Below are positions 27,071 to 35,847 of a stretch of 64,000 bases of DNA, one piece after another. Position numbers and translations under genes: made by a program. The stretch is from assembly GCF_029543155.1 (NCBI RefSeq), contig NZ_JARQXA010000004.1, positions 62,001 through 126,000 on the forward strand, given 5' to 3'. The DNA is from Sphingomonas sp. HITSZ_GF. Its GTDB lineage: Bacteria; Pseudomonadota; Alphaproteobacteria; Sphingomonadales; Sphingomonadaceae. The notes beneath the pieces were generated by a model. It saw only the letters and a program-made list of their open reading frames with translations, was not told where the DNA came from and did not search any database. Numbering within the stretch: position 1 is the stretch's first letter; each line of letters begins with the position of its first letter.

Positions 27071-28360
27071 CTAGCCCTTGATCGCGCGCTCGACGAGCTG
27101 CTGGAATGCCATCGTCGTGCGCGCGACATTGGCGGCCGAGATGCAGCGCGCATCGTCGCCGACGACATGGTGATAGCGGTGCAGGCCGAACACCGCGGCG
27201 ACGCGGGCATAGCCGGCGGCGAGGATCTCGATCTGCTCGCCGGCCGAGAGCGCGTCGCTCGAATAAGGTGCCTCGAGCCCGACATGGCCGGCAAAGGTCT
27301 CGCGCGCCAGCGGCAGCAGCGGGGGGGAGACCGAGAGGAAGCGCTGGGTATCGATGCCGGGCAGCACCTGGCCGGTCAGGTCGTGCCAGTCCTGCGAGGC
27401 GACATTGGCGCCGAGATGCAGCCAGAAATGCGTGTCCGCCGGCTTGGGCGCGGTTGCCTTGAGCGCCTCGGCGGCGCCGAGATTTTCATATTCGTGGCCG
27501 GTGTTGCAGATGAAGGCGAGGTTGTGCGTGGTCACTGCCTTGCTCGCCCAGCGCGCCATCCACAGCCAGGCGGCGATGCCGCCGCCGCGCTCGCCGGCGC
27601 AGTGCGTCCAGCCCGAACGCGGGGTGGAGACGACGAGCCAGCTTTTCCGGCCGCGATCGATGCGGCCGATGAAGTTGGCGGCGGGGCGGCGGCCATTCTC
27701 GCCGGTGACGGTGAGCGTTGCCGAGGTGCCCTGGATCGCGGCGGCGAGGAAGGGGCCGGCATCGGCGGGGGCGAGCAGCGCGACGGGGCCGGGGAACATC
27801 GGCTTGCGGCCATCGGCGTTGAGCGCGATCACCTTGCCGGTGGGGCCGTTGGTGATGACGACCACGGCCCGGGCGCCGGCGGCGAAGGCAGCGTCGATCG
27901 GCGCGCGCACCGGCTTGGCGATCGCGGTCGAGTAGCGCGAATAGGGCAGTTCGAGCAGCGCGACGGCGCCGGCAAGCGGGGCGGCGGGGCGGCCGGCTCC
28001 GTCGATGCGGACCAGCGGGCCGGTGACGCCTTCGGGTCCGGTAGGGACGACGATGGGCTGGGGCCAGACGCTCGCCCTGGCCGTGCCGCAGACGAGCTCG
28101 GTGCGCTCGGGAACGAAATAGGGGACCGAGACCGGCTGCTGCTCGACCTTGAAGCCGAGCCCCTCGATCTCCGAGGTCAGCCAGGCGCCGCAGGCGGTGT
28201 CGCCGGGGCCGCCGGCATGCTTGATGCCGAAGCCGAGATATTTGTCGAGATCGGCGGCGACCCTGGCGACGCGGTCCTCGGGCACGCGGGCCAGCGCGGC
28301 GCCGGCCGGCAATGCGGCACTCGCCGCCAGGAACCCGCGCCGGCTTGCCTCAAGCGTCAT
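27071..28360 (-). CDS. M28-like zinc peptidase/hydrolase with Tat signal
   Basis: A 429-residue exported protein. RRGFLAASAALPAGAALA is a Tat-type signal peptide (twin arginine). A PA-like inserted domain (about 90-190) precedes a region with NTGHEYENLGAAEAL and HLGANVASQDW, in the place of M28 aminopeptidase metal motifs, although the spelling is divergent. It is probably periplasmic. Its ATG lies inside the 3' end of the MFS gene with GGGAGGAAGC before it, so the two are coupled. Substrate unknown; an amide or peptide imported by the neighbouring receptor is plausible. Confidence 0.65.
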   Translation of the reverse strand: MTLEASRRGFLAASAALPAGAALARVPEDRVARVAADLDKYLGFGIKHAGGPGDTACGAWLTSEIEGLGFKVEQQPVSVPYFVPERTELVCGTARASVWPQPIVVPTGPEGVTGPLVRIDGAGRPAAPLAGAVALLELPYSRYSTAIAKPVRAPIDAAFAAGARAVVVITNGPTGKVIALNADGRKPMFPGPVALLAPADAGPFLAAAIQGTSATLTVTGENGRRPAANFIGRIDRGRKSWLVVSTPRSGWTHCAGERGGGIAAWLWMARWASKAVTTHNLAFICNTGHEYENLGAAEALKATAPKPADTHFWLHLGANVASQDWHDLTGQVLPGIDTQRFLSVSPPLLPLARETFAGHVGLEAPYSSDALSAGEQIEILAAGYARVAAVFGLHRYHHVVGDDARCISAANVARTTMAFQQLVERAIKG

Positions 28361-29624
28361 GCTTCCTCCCCAGCATCAGCACGCAGACCAGCGAGATCGC
28401 GCAGGTCGCGGCCAGATAGATCGAGATCGGCATGCTCGTTCCATATCGCGCGAGCAAGGCAGTCGCGATGATCGGAGCGAAACCGCCGCCGGCCACCGTG
28501 CCGATCTGATAGCCGAGCGAGGCGCCCGAATAGCGCACCTCCTTGGGGAAGAGCTCGGCGAACAGCGCCGCCTGGGGGCCGTACATCATGCTGACGAAGA
28601 TCAGCGAGATGGTGATCGCGGCGACGATGGCGAGCGCCGACTGGCTCTCGATCAGCGGGAAGACGGCGAACGCCCAGCCGCCGGAGAGCAGCGCGCCGAG
28701 CACGAAGATCGGCTTGCGGCCGAAGCGATCGGAGAGCGCGCCGCAGGCGATCAGCGCGGGCATCATCACCAGGCTGCCGACCATCACCGCGAGCAGCATC
28801 GTCTCGCGCGGCAGGCCGATCGTGGTGGTGCCATAGGCCACCGCATAGGTGATCGCGATGTAGAAGCAGACATTGTTGGCGATGAAGGCGCCGCCCGCGG
28901 TCAGCACGGTGAGGCCGTGCTGGCTGAGCACCTGCCAGATCGGCGAGGCCGGGGCCTGGTCCGCCGGTGCGGCTTCGCCCTCGGGCTCGGCGACGGTGCG
29001 GTGCATGACGATGCCGACGAAGATCAGCGAGACGCTGAGCAGGAAGCCGATCCGCCAGCCCCAGGCAGCGAAGCTGGCCGGGTCGATCAGCGTGCTGGCG
29101 ATCAGGAACACGGTGTTGGCGAGCACCACGCCGAGCGGCACGCCGACCTGGACGAAGCTGCTGTAGAAGCCGTGGCGATGCGCGGGCGCGTTCTCGATCG
29201 CCATCAGCGCGGCGCCGCCCCACTGGCCGCCGACGGCAAGCCCCTGGACGAAGCGCAGCGCCACCAGCAGCAGCGGCGCGAGCACGCCGAGGCTGGCATA
29301 GCTGGGGAGCAGGCCGATCAGCGTGGTCGCCAGGCCCATGATGAACATCGCGGCGACCAGCGCGCGCTTGCGGCCGTAGAGATCGCCGAAATGGCCGAAG
29401 ACCATGCCGCCGATCGGGCGAGCGATGAAGCCGACCGCGAAGGTGGAGAAGGCGGCGATCTGCGCGATGAAGGGCGGCAGATCGGCGGGGAAGAACAGCT
29501 TGGGGAAAACCAGCGCCGCGGCGGTGCCGTAGATGAAGAAGTCGTACCATTCGATCGCCGCGCCGGCGGAGGCCATCGCCGCGATCTTGAGGCTGGGGGC
29601 TTTGGTCGCTTGCTCTGTTGCCAA
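28350..29624 (-). CDS. MFS transporter, metabolite:H+ symporter type
   Basis: A 424-residue, 12-helix inner-membrane permease. ASAGAAIEWYDFFIYG at the N-terminus, GHFGDLYGRKRAL in loop 2-3 and RFVQGLAVGGQWGGA are signatures of the MHS family (ProP, ShiA, KgtP), which import organic acids, amino acids or betaines with protons. It follows the TonB receptor gene by 108 bp and overlaps the peptidase gene by 11 bp. The three probably form one uptake unit. Substrate not determined. Confidence 0.88.
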   Translation of the reverse strand: MATEQATKAPSLKIAAMASAGAAIEWYDFFIYGTAAALVFPKLFFPADLPPFIAQIAAFSTFAVGFIARPIGGMVFGHFGDLYGRKRALVAAMFIMGLATTLIGLLPSYASLGVLAPLLLVALRFVQGLAVGGQWGGAALMAIENAPAHRHGFYSSFVQVGVPLGVVLANTVFLIASTLIDPASFAAWGWRIGFLLSVSLIFVGIVMHRTVAEPEGEAAPADQAPASPIWQVLSQHGLTVLTAGGAFIANNVCFYIAITYAVAYGTTTIGLPRETMLLAVMVGSLVMMPALIACGALSDRFGRKPIFVLGALLSGGWAFAVFPLIESQSALAIVAAITISLIFVSMMYGPQAALFAELFPKEVRYSGASLGYQIGTVAGGGFAPIIATALLARYGTSMPISIYLAATCAISLVCVLMLGRKHDA

Positions 29625-29732
29625 ATCGGCTCTCCCGGCGGTCGCTTGGGGTAGAAGGCCGCCGGCTTCGCGAAAGAGGACAGCGAAGCCGGCGGCAGGA
29701 TCAGGCGGAGATGGAAGAACCGCCCCGGATAT

Positions 29733-32117
29733 TTACCAGCGGGTGGACATGCTCACGCCGATCGTGCGCGGCTTGTTGTAGCGCACCGACAGCGGATAGC
29801 CCGCCTGCATGAACTTCAGCACCTGGATCTGGCGATCGGTGATGTTGCGGACGAACGCCGCGACCTGGACCTTGTTGAAGTTGAAGCCGGCGCGGGCGCC
29901 GAACAGGTCGAAATCGGTCATCGGGATCGCCGGGGTGGACGCGGTCACCGTATCCTGGATGCCGCCGCGCTGGCCCTGATAGTTGACGTTGACGAAGACG
30001 TTCGACTTGTCGCTGATCGGGTGGCGGTAATCGACGCTCGCCGACATCGTCCAGTCGGGGATCTGCGCCACGGCGCTGTCGAGCGTCGGCAGGCCGGTCA
30101 CCCCGGTCGGCACCTTGACGAAATGCGCGCGCTGGGTGGCTGCGTTCAGCCCCAGCGAGAACATGCCGCCCGCCAGGCGCCAGCGCCCGTCGAGCGCCGC
30201 CTCGATGCCCTTGGACTGGATCGTGCCGCCGTTCACGTTGAACTGCTGGCCGCCCTGGAGACAGGCATTGGTGAGCGTGCAACCGTCGTTGATGCTGGTG
30301 ATCGCATCCTTGGTGCGCTGCAGATAGGCGGCGACGCGGACGAACACGCCGCGCGTGACCGTCGACTTGATGCCGGCCTCGTAGCCGATCGTCGTCTCGT
30401 TGCCATAGGTATATTGGAAGGGATTGGGCGCCGCGGCATTGTACGAGCCGTTGTTGACGCCGCCCGCGCGGTAGCCGGTGCCGACCTTGGCGTAGAGCAG
30501 CGTGCTGGTCGGGCCCGGGATCTTGTAGCTCGCGGTGGCGGTGAACGCCGGCTGCTCTGCCTTATAGACGAAGGTGGTCGGTAGGCGAGTATAGTTGGTG
30601 GTGTAGAGCGCGTAGATATACTGGGTCGCGGTCTTGTAGTCGTGCGAGATGCGCGCTTCGCCGTTCAGCGACAGATTGCCGAACTGGTAGCCGACCGAGG
30701 CATAGGCCGCGAACGAGTAGATGCGCTGCTGGGTGTAGCTGTCGGTGCCGAACACCAGCGGATAATTGGTCGGGCAGTTCGCCGAAGTGGGCAGCGGCTT
30801 GAGGCAGACCTTTGCCGTCGGCGTGCCGGTGCAGATGCCCTGGGTGATGGTGGTGAAGGCGCAGGGCGAGGTGTTGATCGCCAGGCGGTAATCGTCGTTC
30901 TGGTAGAGGCCCTCGGCGCCGACGATCCAGGTCAGCTTGCCGCCCGCGCCGCTGCCGGTCAGGTGCAGGTCCTGATAGAGCGTGCGGTCGACCACGTTGG
31001 TGTGGACCTGGGTGAAGGGATAGATGCCGAGCTCGCCCTGCTGGCGCATCGACTGGAGCGTCGCGAAGTCGATCGCCGCGCCGTAGAACTGGCTCGAGCG
31101 CCAGCGCGTCGCCATCGTCGTCGATTCGAGCTTGGCCCAGCCGAAGTCGTAGCTCGCATTGAGCATGACGCGGCCGACCTTCTGCATCAGCTCGTCCTTG
31201 CCGTCATGCGGCAGCGTGTAGCGCGACTGATAATAGCCGAGCGGCACCGCGGCGTTGGTGCCGGGCGCGATGACGAGGCTGTTGACGAAGCTCGGCAGCT
31301 TGAGGTCCTGCCCGTCGACGAGCAGGTTCACGTCGAGATTGCCCGAGCGGTAGCGCAGCTGGGCGCGGCCGTTCCAGCCGCGGGTGCTGTCGTAATATTT
31401 CTTGGTGTTGGGGTTGTAGTAGAAGCCGCCGGTCTGGCCGTAGATCTCGCCGCCAACGCGCACCGCGACGGTATCGCTCAGCGCTTCGTTGACCACGGCG
31501 GCGACGCGCTTCTGGTCGAGCCCGAAGGTGTACATGCCGCGCGCCCAGCCCGAGCTTTCGAACTTGGGCTTGGCGAGGACGATGTTGACCACGCCGAATT
31601 CGGAGTTGCGGCCGTAGAGCGCACCCTGCGGACCCTGGAGCGATTCGACCCGCTCGATGTCGAAATAGTCGTTCGCCTTGAAGTTGCGGCCGCCCAGCGT
31701 CGAGCTGCCGACATAGGCGCCGTTGACGAACAGGCCGACGCCCGAATCGGCGCCGGTGGCGCGCGCGGTGCCCGAACCGCGGATCGAGACTTCGGCAAGG
31801 TTCTCGCTCGCCACATCGTTGAAGCGCACGCCCGGCGTGGTGCTGAGCAGATCGCCGCTGCCCGCGACCGGGCCCTTGGCGTCGAGCTGGTCGCCGGTCA
31901 CCGCGTTGATCGTGCCCGGCACGTCGCGGATGCTCTCCTCGCGGCGGCGCGCGGTGACGATGATGTCGTCCTGGCGCTTGGCATCGCTCGCGTCGGGCGC
32001 GTCCTGCTGGGCAGGGGCCTGCTGGGCGGTTTCGGTGGTGGCGGTGGTGGTCTGCGCCAGGGCCGGCGTGGCGGCGACGAGCGCAAGGGTTGCCGTGGTG
32101 GCAAGAAAATCTCGCAT
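29733..32117 (-). CDS. TonB-dependent receptor (accessory catabolic locus)
   Basis: A 794-residue outer-membrane receptor. Signal peptide ends at PALAQ, then an Ala/Gln/Thr-rich linker, TonB box DIIVTARRRE, plug with LLSTTPGVRFNDV and ESLQGPQGALYGRNSEFGVVNI, and a barrel ending in STRW rather than in the commoner phenylalanine. I start at ATG 32115-32117, which has GGAGGA just upstream; the longer frame passes through the divergent promoter. Gene linkage to an MFS permease, hydrolases and a CoA ligase suggests import of an ester-, amide- or acid-bearing compound. Confidence 0.9.
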   Translation of the reverse strand: MRDFLATTATLALVAATPALAQTTTATTETAQQAPAQQDAPDASDAKRQDDIIVTARRREESIRDVPGTINAVTGDQLDAKGPVAGSGDLLSTTPGVRFNDVASENLAEVSIRGSGTARATGADSGVGLFVNGAYVGSSTLGGRNFKANDYFDIERVESLQGPQGALYGRNSEFGVVNIVLAKPKFESSGWARGMYTFGLDQKRVAAVVNEALSDTVAVRVGGEIYGQTGGFYYNPNTKKYYDSTRGWNGRAQLRYRSGNLDVNLLVDGQDLKLPSFVNSLVIAPGTNAAVPLGYYQSRYTLPHDGKDELMQKVGRVMLNASYDFGWAKLESTTMATRWRSSQFYGAAIDFATLQSMRQQGELGIYPFTQVHTNVVDRTLYQDLHLTGSGAGGKLTWIVGAEGLYQNDDYRLAINTSPCAFTTITQGICTGTPTAKVCLKPLPTSANCPTNYPLVFGTDSYTQQRIYSFAAYASVGYQFGNLSLNGEARISHDYKTATQYIYALYTTNYTRLPTTFVYKAEQPAFTATASYKIPGPTSTLLYAKVGTGYRAGGVNNGSYNAAAPNPFQYTYGNETTIGYEAGIKSTVTRGVFVRVAAYLQRTKDAITSINDGCTLTNACLQGGQQFNVNGGTIQSKGIEAALDGRWRLAGGMFSLGLNAATQRAHFVKVPTGVTGLPTLDSAVAQIPDWTMSASVDYRHPISDKSNVFVNVNYQGQRGGIQDTVTASTPAIPMTDFDLFGARAGFNFNKVQVAAFVRNITDRQIQVLKFMQAGYPLSVRYNKPRTIGVSMSTRW

Positions 32118-32189
32118 GCATCCTCCCATGGCGCGCATTTTTGCTGCGCCTGCCCTTTTCATCCACCTGCGGACGGACGGTGTCAACCA

Positions 32190-32204
32190 GATTGTACGAC
32201 AATC
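32190..32204. promoter_or_regulatory. Palindromic operator GATTGT-N3-ACAATC
   Basis: Perfect 6-bp arms around ACG. The TTGT-N3-ACAA core is the same as in the palindrome before the second GntR-type regulator (41709-41721). On the minus strand it lies 3 bp upstream of a perfect TTGACA hexamer (32186-32181), so it probably controls the receptor gene. An 8-bp palindrome TTGATCAA follows at 32206-32213. Confidence 0.55.
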
Positions 32205-32319
32205 TTTGATCAATGGTGTGACAAATCTCTTGCTACGCCTCCGCGCGCGCAATAGAAATGGTCGTGCAGGACTGGTAAGCACCGGCACAGGCGCATCCAT
32301 TCCGTGAGAGGGCAAGTCT

Positions 32320-33108
32320 TTGAGTGGCAATCAGGAATCAGTGGCCGATATGGGCGGCGGAGACTCGGTGGAAGCGGCGGTGGCCGGTTCGGCATCGACG
32401 GCCGACGATCTGGCGCACGCCCTGCGGCTGCAGATCCAGAAGAGCGAGCTCGCCCCCGGCGAGTGGCTGCGCGAGGCGCGGCTGTGCAGCGAGTTCGGCG
32501 TCGGGCGCTCGATCGTCCGCCGCGCGCTGCGCATCCTCTCCGATGACGGGCTGATCGAGATCGAGGAGCACCGCGGCGCCCGCGTCTCCGCCACCACGGT
32601 CGAGGAAGTGTTCGATCTCTATGAGGTGCGCGCTGCGCTCTACGGCCTGGCCGCGCGCTTTGCCTGCCTGCGCGGCACCGATGCGGCGATCCGCCATATG
32701 CTGGTGAACATCGACAAGATGCTGAGCGACGCTGCCAGCGGCGTGCCGGCCGAGCAGATCATAGAGCTTTCGGAGACGATCTTCAGCGAGATGGCCGAAT
32801 CGGCCAGCCCCGATGCGCAGAAGATGATCGAGGCGGTGCGCCGCAAGACGCGCTTCCACTTCTCCTATGCCGCGCTGGCGCTCAACGCCAACGGCCCCGG
32901 CCCCTATGAATATTGGCGCCGGGTGCGCGCCGCGCTGGTCGAGCGCGATGCCGACAAGGCGAGCCAGGCCGCGCGCGAGATCCTTTATTTCATGCAGGGC
33001 GAAGTCGCGCGGATCATGCTCGCGCGCGGCCCCCGCGTGCGCGAAGCCGCGCCGCTGATCGCGCCTGCACCCCCGATAAAAAAGCGCGCCGCCGCAAACA
33101 GGAGATGA
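32320..33108 (+). CDS. GntR family regulator
   Basis: A 262-residue regulator with an N-terminal winged helix (LREARLCSEFGVGRSIVRRALRIL, hence FadR-like order) and an all-helical ligand domain of FCD type (VFDLYEVRAALYGLAARFA). A disordered 25-residue N-terminus precedes it. Start TTG 32320 has GAGAGGG about 9 bp upstream; GTG 32341 or ATG 32350 are alternatives. It diverges from the TonB receptor and heads a four-gene unit with a serine hydrolase, carboxylesterase and CoA ligase, so it likely controls both directions through the nearby palindrome. Confidence 0.82.
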   Translation: MSGNQESVADMGGGDSVEAAVAGSASTADDLAHALRLQIQKSELAPGEWLREARLCSEFGVGRSIVRRALRILSDDGLIEIEEHRGARVSATTVEEVFDLYEVRAALYGLAARFACLRGTDAAIRHMLVNIDKMLSDAASGVPAEQIIELSETIFSEMAESASPDAQKMIEAVRRKTRFHFSYAALALNANGPGPYEYWRRVRAALVERDADKASQAAREILYFMQGEVARIMLARGPRVREAAPLIAPAPPIKKRAAANRR

Positions 33109-33110
33109 AG

Positions 33111-34160
33111 ATGAAGGCACGATCGCTCGCCAAGCTTATGTTGCTCGCCGCCACGCTGGCCGGTGCAGCGATCGCGCCCGCCGCGCCGGTTCGTCCCCGC
33201 GCTCCTGCCCCCGCCGCTGCCGGCGATGCGGCGATGACCAATCTGCTCGACTATCTGCGCAACCAGAACACCACCGGCTTCCTGGTGATCCAGGACGGCA
33301 AGGTGCTGGTGGAGAAGAACTTCCCGGCGCCCGAGGGCGACCGCCAGTTCCCGCTCTTCGTCTATGGCAAGACCAAGGACGGCGCGCTGCTCGAGGACGT
33401 CGCCTCGCAGCAGAAGAGCTTCGTCTCGGTGCTGATCGCGATCGCGATCGACAAGGGGCTGATCGACGTCACCAGGCCCGTCTCCGACTATATCGGCACG
33501 GGCTGGTCCAAGGCGACGCCCGAGCAGGAAGCCAAGATCCGGGTGATCGACGTGCTGCACATGGCATCGGGTCTGGACGAGAAGTTCGGCTATGAAGCGC
33601 CGGCGGGCACCAAATTCTTCTACAACACCCCGGTCTATGCGATCTCCAAGCGGATCGTGGCGGCGGCGGCCAAGCAGCCGCTCGAAACGATTACGCAGGA
33701 CTGGCTGACCGTGCCGGCCGGCATGGTCAACACCGCGTGGCGCAAGCGCCCGGCGGCGCTCGCCAGCATCGGCAACGACACCGGGCTGGTCACCACCCCG
33801 CGCGACACTGCGCTGTTCGGGCTGATGATCCTGCACAAGGGCGTGTCGAACGATGGCAAGCGCGTCGTCTCCGAAGCCAGCCTCAACGCGATGTTCGAGC
33901 GCTCGCCGACCAACCCGGCCTATGGCCGGCTGTGGTGGCTGAACGGCGGCGCCTACATGATGGGCGCGCTGGGCAACAAGAAGGACGGCCCGCTGATCGC
34001 GGCCGCGCCGGCCGACACGATCGCCGCGCTCGGCGCCTTCAACCGCCGCCTCTACGTCGTGCCCAGCAAGAAGCTGGTGGTGGTGCGCACCGGCGCGACC
34101 GCGACCGACAAGGAATTCGACCAGCAGCTGTGGCTGCGGCTGAACAAGGTGATCGGCTGA
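33111..34160 (+). CDS. Serine hydrolase, beta-lactamase class C/esterase type
   Basis: A 349-residue exported protein (signal LAKLMLLAATLAGAAIAPAA). ASQQKSF supplies the S-x-x-K nucleophile/base pair and FFYNTPVY sits where the Y-x-N motif is expected. The family includes class C beta-lactamases, D-aminopeptidases and esterases (6-aminohexanoate hydrolase-like). I choose ATG 33111, with AGGAG at 6 bp; the ATG at 33105 abuts that site and overlaps the regulator stop. In this context an esterase or amidase acting in the periplasm is likelier than antibiotic resistance. Confidence 0.82.
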   Translation: MKARSLAKLMLLAATLAGAAIAPAAPVRPRAPAPAAAGDAAMTNLLDYLRNQNTTGFLVIQDGKVLVEKNFPAPEGDRQFPLFVYGKTKDGALLEDVASQQKSFVSVLIAIAIDKGLIDVTRPVSDYIGTGWSKATPEQEAKIRVIDVLHMASGLDEKFGYEAPAGTKFFYNTPVYAISKRIVAAAAKQPLETITQDWLTVPAGMVNTAWRKRPAALASIGNDTGLVTTPRDTALFGLMILHKGVSNDGKRVVSEASLNAMFERSPTNPAYGRLWWLNGGAYMMGALGNKKDGPLIAAAPADTIAALGAFNRRLYVVPSKKLVVVRTGATATDKEFDQQLWLRLNKVIG

Positions 34161-34191
34161 ACGCCGCCAGCAGGAAAATCGGGAGAGTAAG

Positions 34192-35847
34192 ATGGGAATA
34201 GCGCACCGCTTCGCGGCGCTGGGCCTGGCGCTTGCCGGTGGCACCGCCGCGCTCGGCACGGCCGCCGCCCAGTCGATCGTCAAGGCACCCGCCGGCAGCG
34301 TCCGTGGCGAGACGGCCGGGGGCCAGACCATATTCAGGGGCATTCCCTATGCGCTGCCGCCGGTCGGCGAGCGGCGCTGGAAGCCGCCGGTGGCAGTGCC
34401 GGCCTGGGCCGGGGTGCGCGACGCGACTGCGTTCGGCCCCGCCTGCCAGCAGCCCTCGGCGCCGCCGGGCAGCATCTATGCCGAAGTCTATCCGGCGATG
34501 AGCGAGGATTGCCTGTCGCTCAACGTCTGGGTGCCGGCCAGGGCGAAGAAGGCGCCGGTGTTCGTCTGGATCCATGGCGGCAACCTGGTGCGCGGATCGT
34601 CGCAACAGGCGATGTTCGACGGCAGCCAGCTGGCCAAGCGCGGCGTGATCGTCGTCTCGATCAACTATCGGCTCGGCGTGTTCGGCTATTTCGCCCATCC
34701 CGGGCTGAGCGCCGAATCGCCCGACGGCACCTCCGGCAATTACGGGGTGATGGATCAGATCGCGGCGCTCAAATGGGTGAAGGCCAATATCGGCGCGTTC
34801 GGCGGCGATGCCGGCAACGTCACCATCGCGGGTGAATCCGCCGGCGGGCTGGCGATCCTGCACCTGCTGGTCTCGCCCCAGGCGCGCGGGCTGTTCGGCA
34901 AGGCGATCGTGCAGAGCGCGGCGCTGATGAACATCCCCGAGCTCAAGACGATGGCGCACGGCGTGCCCTCGGCCGAGACGCTGGGCGTGCATTATGCCAC
35001 GGCGATGGGCGCGAAGGACGTCGCCGAGCTGCGCGCGATCCCCGGGCCCGACCTGGCGGCGCGCGCAGTGAAGGCGGGCTTCGCCTCGACCGCGATCGTC
35101 GACGGCAAGGTGATCACGCGCCAGTTGCTCGACACGTTCGAGCGCGGCGAGCAGGCGAAGGTGCCGCTGATGACCGGCTTCACCGCCGGCGAGATCAGCA
35201 CGATGAAGTCGATCCTGCCGGGGCTGCCCGAGGCTTCGACCTTCACTGCGGAAAGCTATGAAGCGAAGATCCGCGCCAGCTACGGCCCGCTCGCCGACGA
35301 ATTCCTGCGGCTCTATCCGTCGAGCGCGATCGGCGCGAACATGCTCGCGGCGGCGCGCGACGGCTTCTTCGCCTGGAACTCGCAGAAGCTGGTGCGCGAG
35401 CAGGCGCGGGCCGGCCAGCCGGCCTATCTCTATTATTTCGATCATCACCTGCCGTCTTCGGACGCGGCGGGCATCCACGCCTTCCACGCATCCGAAGTGC
35501 CCTTCATGTTCGGCACGATCGACCGAGTCACCGCGCTGTGGCCTGCCATTCCGAACACGCCGGGCGAGCGCGCGCTCTCCGATGCGATGGTCGGCTATTG
35601 GGCGAGCTTCGCCCGCACCGGCGCGCCCCGCGCTACCGGCCAGCCCGCCTGGCCCTCTCACAACCAACGAGCTGCCTATATGCACTTCACCGACAAGCCC
35701 GAGGTCGGCAGCGACCTCAAGGCTGCCGAATACGCACTGCACGACCAGGTCTTCTGCCGCCGCCGGGCGGCCGGCAACCTGCCCTGGAACTGGAATGTCG
35801 GCGTGATCGCGCCGCCGCTGCCCGCGCCGGCGGAGGGCTGCAAGTGA
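34192..35847 (+). CDS. Type B carboxylesterase
   Basis: A 551-residue secreted alpha/beta hydrolase. Signal peptide ending GTAAAQ, then FRGIPYALPPVGERRW, SEDCLSLNVW, oxyanion HGG, nucleophile elbow GESAGG and the late histidine region HASEVPFMFG. These are the carboxylesterase/lipase type B signatures (cholinesterase fold). It would release a carboxylic acid or alcohol from an ester; the coupled CoA ligase downstream suggests the acid is then activated. 31 bp after the serine hydrolase. Confidence 0.9.
   Translation: MGIAHRFAALGLALAGGTAALGTAAAQSIVKAPAGSVRGETAGGQTIFRGIPYALPPVGERRWKPPVAVPAWAGVRDATAFGPACQQPSAPPGSIYAEVYPAMSEDCLSLNVWVPARAKKAPVFVWIHGGNLVRGSSQQAMFDGSQLAKRGVIVVSINYRLGVFGYFAHPGLSAESPDGTSGNYGVMDQIAALKWVKANIGAFGGDAGNVTIAGESAGGLAILHLLVSPQARGLFGKAIVQSAALMNIPELKTMAHGVPSAETLGVHYATAMGAKDVAELRAIPGPDLAARAVKAGFASTAIVDGKVITRQLLDTFERGEQAKVPLMTGFTAGEISTMKSILPGLPEASTFTAESYEAKIRASYGPLADEFLRLYPSSAIGANMLAAARDGFFAWNSQKLVREQARAGQPAYLYYFDHHLPSSDAAGIHAFHASEVPFMFGTIDRVTALWPAIPNTPGERALSDAMVGYWASFARTGAPRATGQPAWPSHNQRAAYMHFTDKPEVGSDLKAAEYALHDQVFCRRRAAGNLPWNWNVGVIAPPLPAPAEGCK

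Noticed and set aside
33111..34160. Serine hydrolase as an antibiotic-resistance beta-lactamase.
   Set aside because: Motifs are compatible with the broader class C/esterase family, and the gene is embedded in a catabolic operon; no sequence feature points to lactam hydrolysis.
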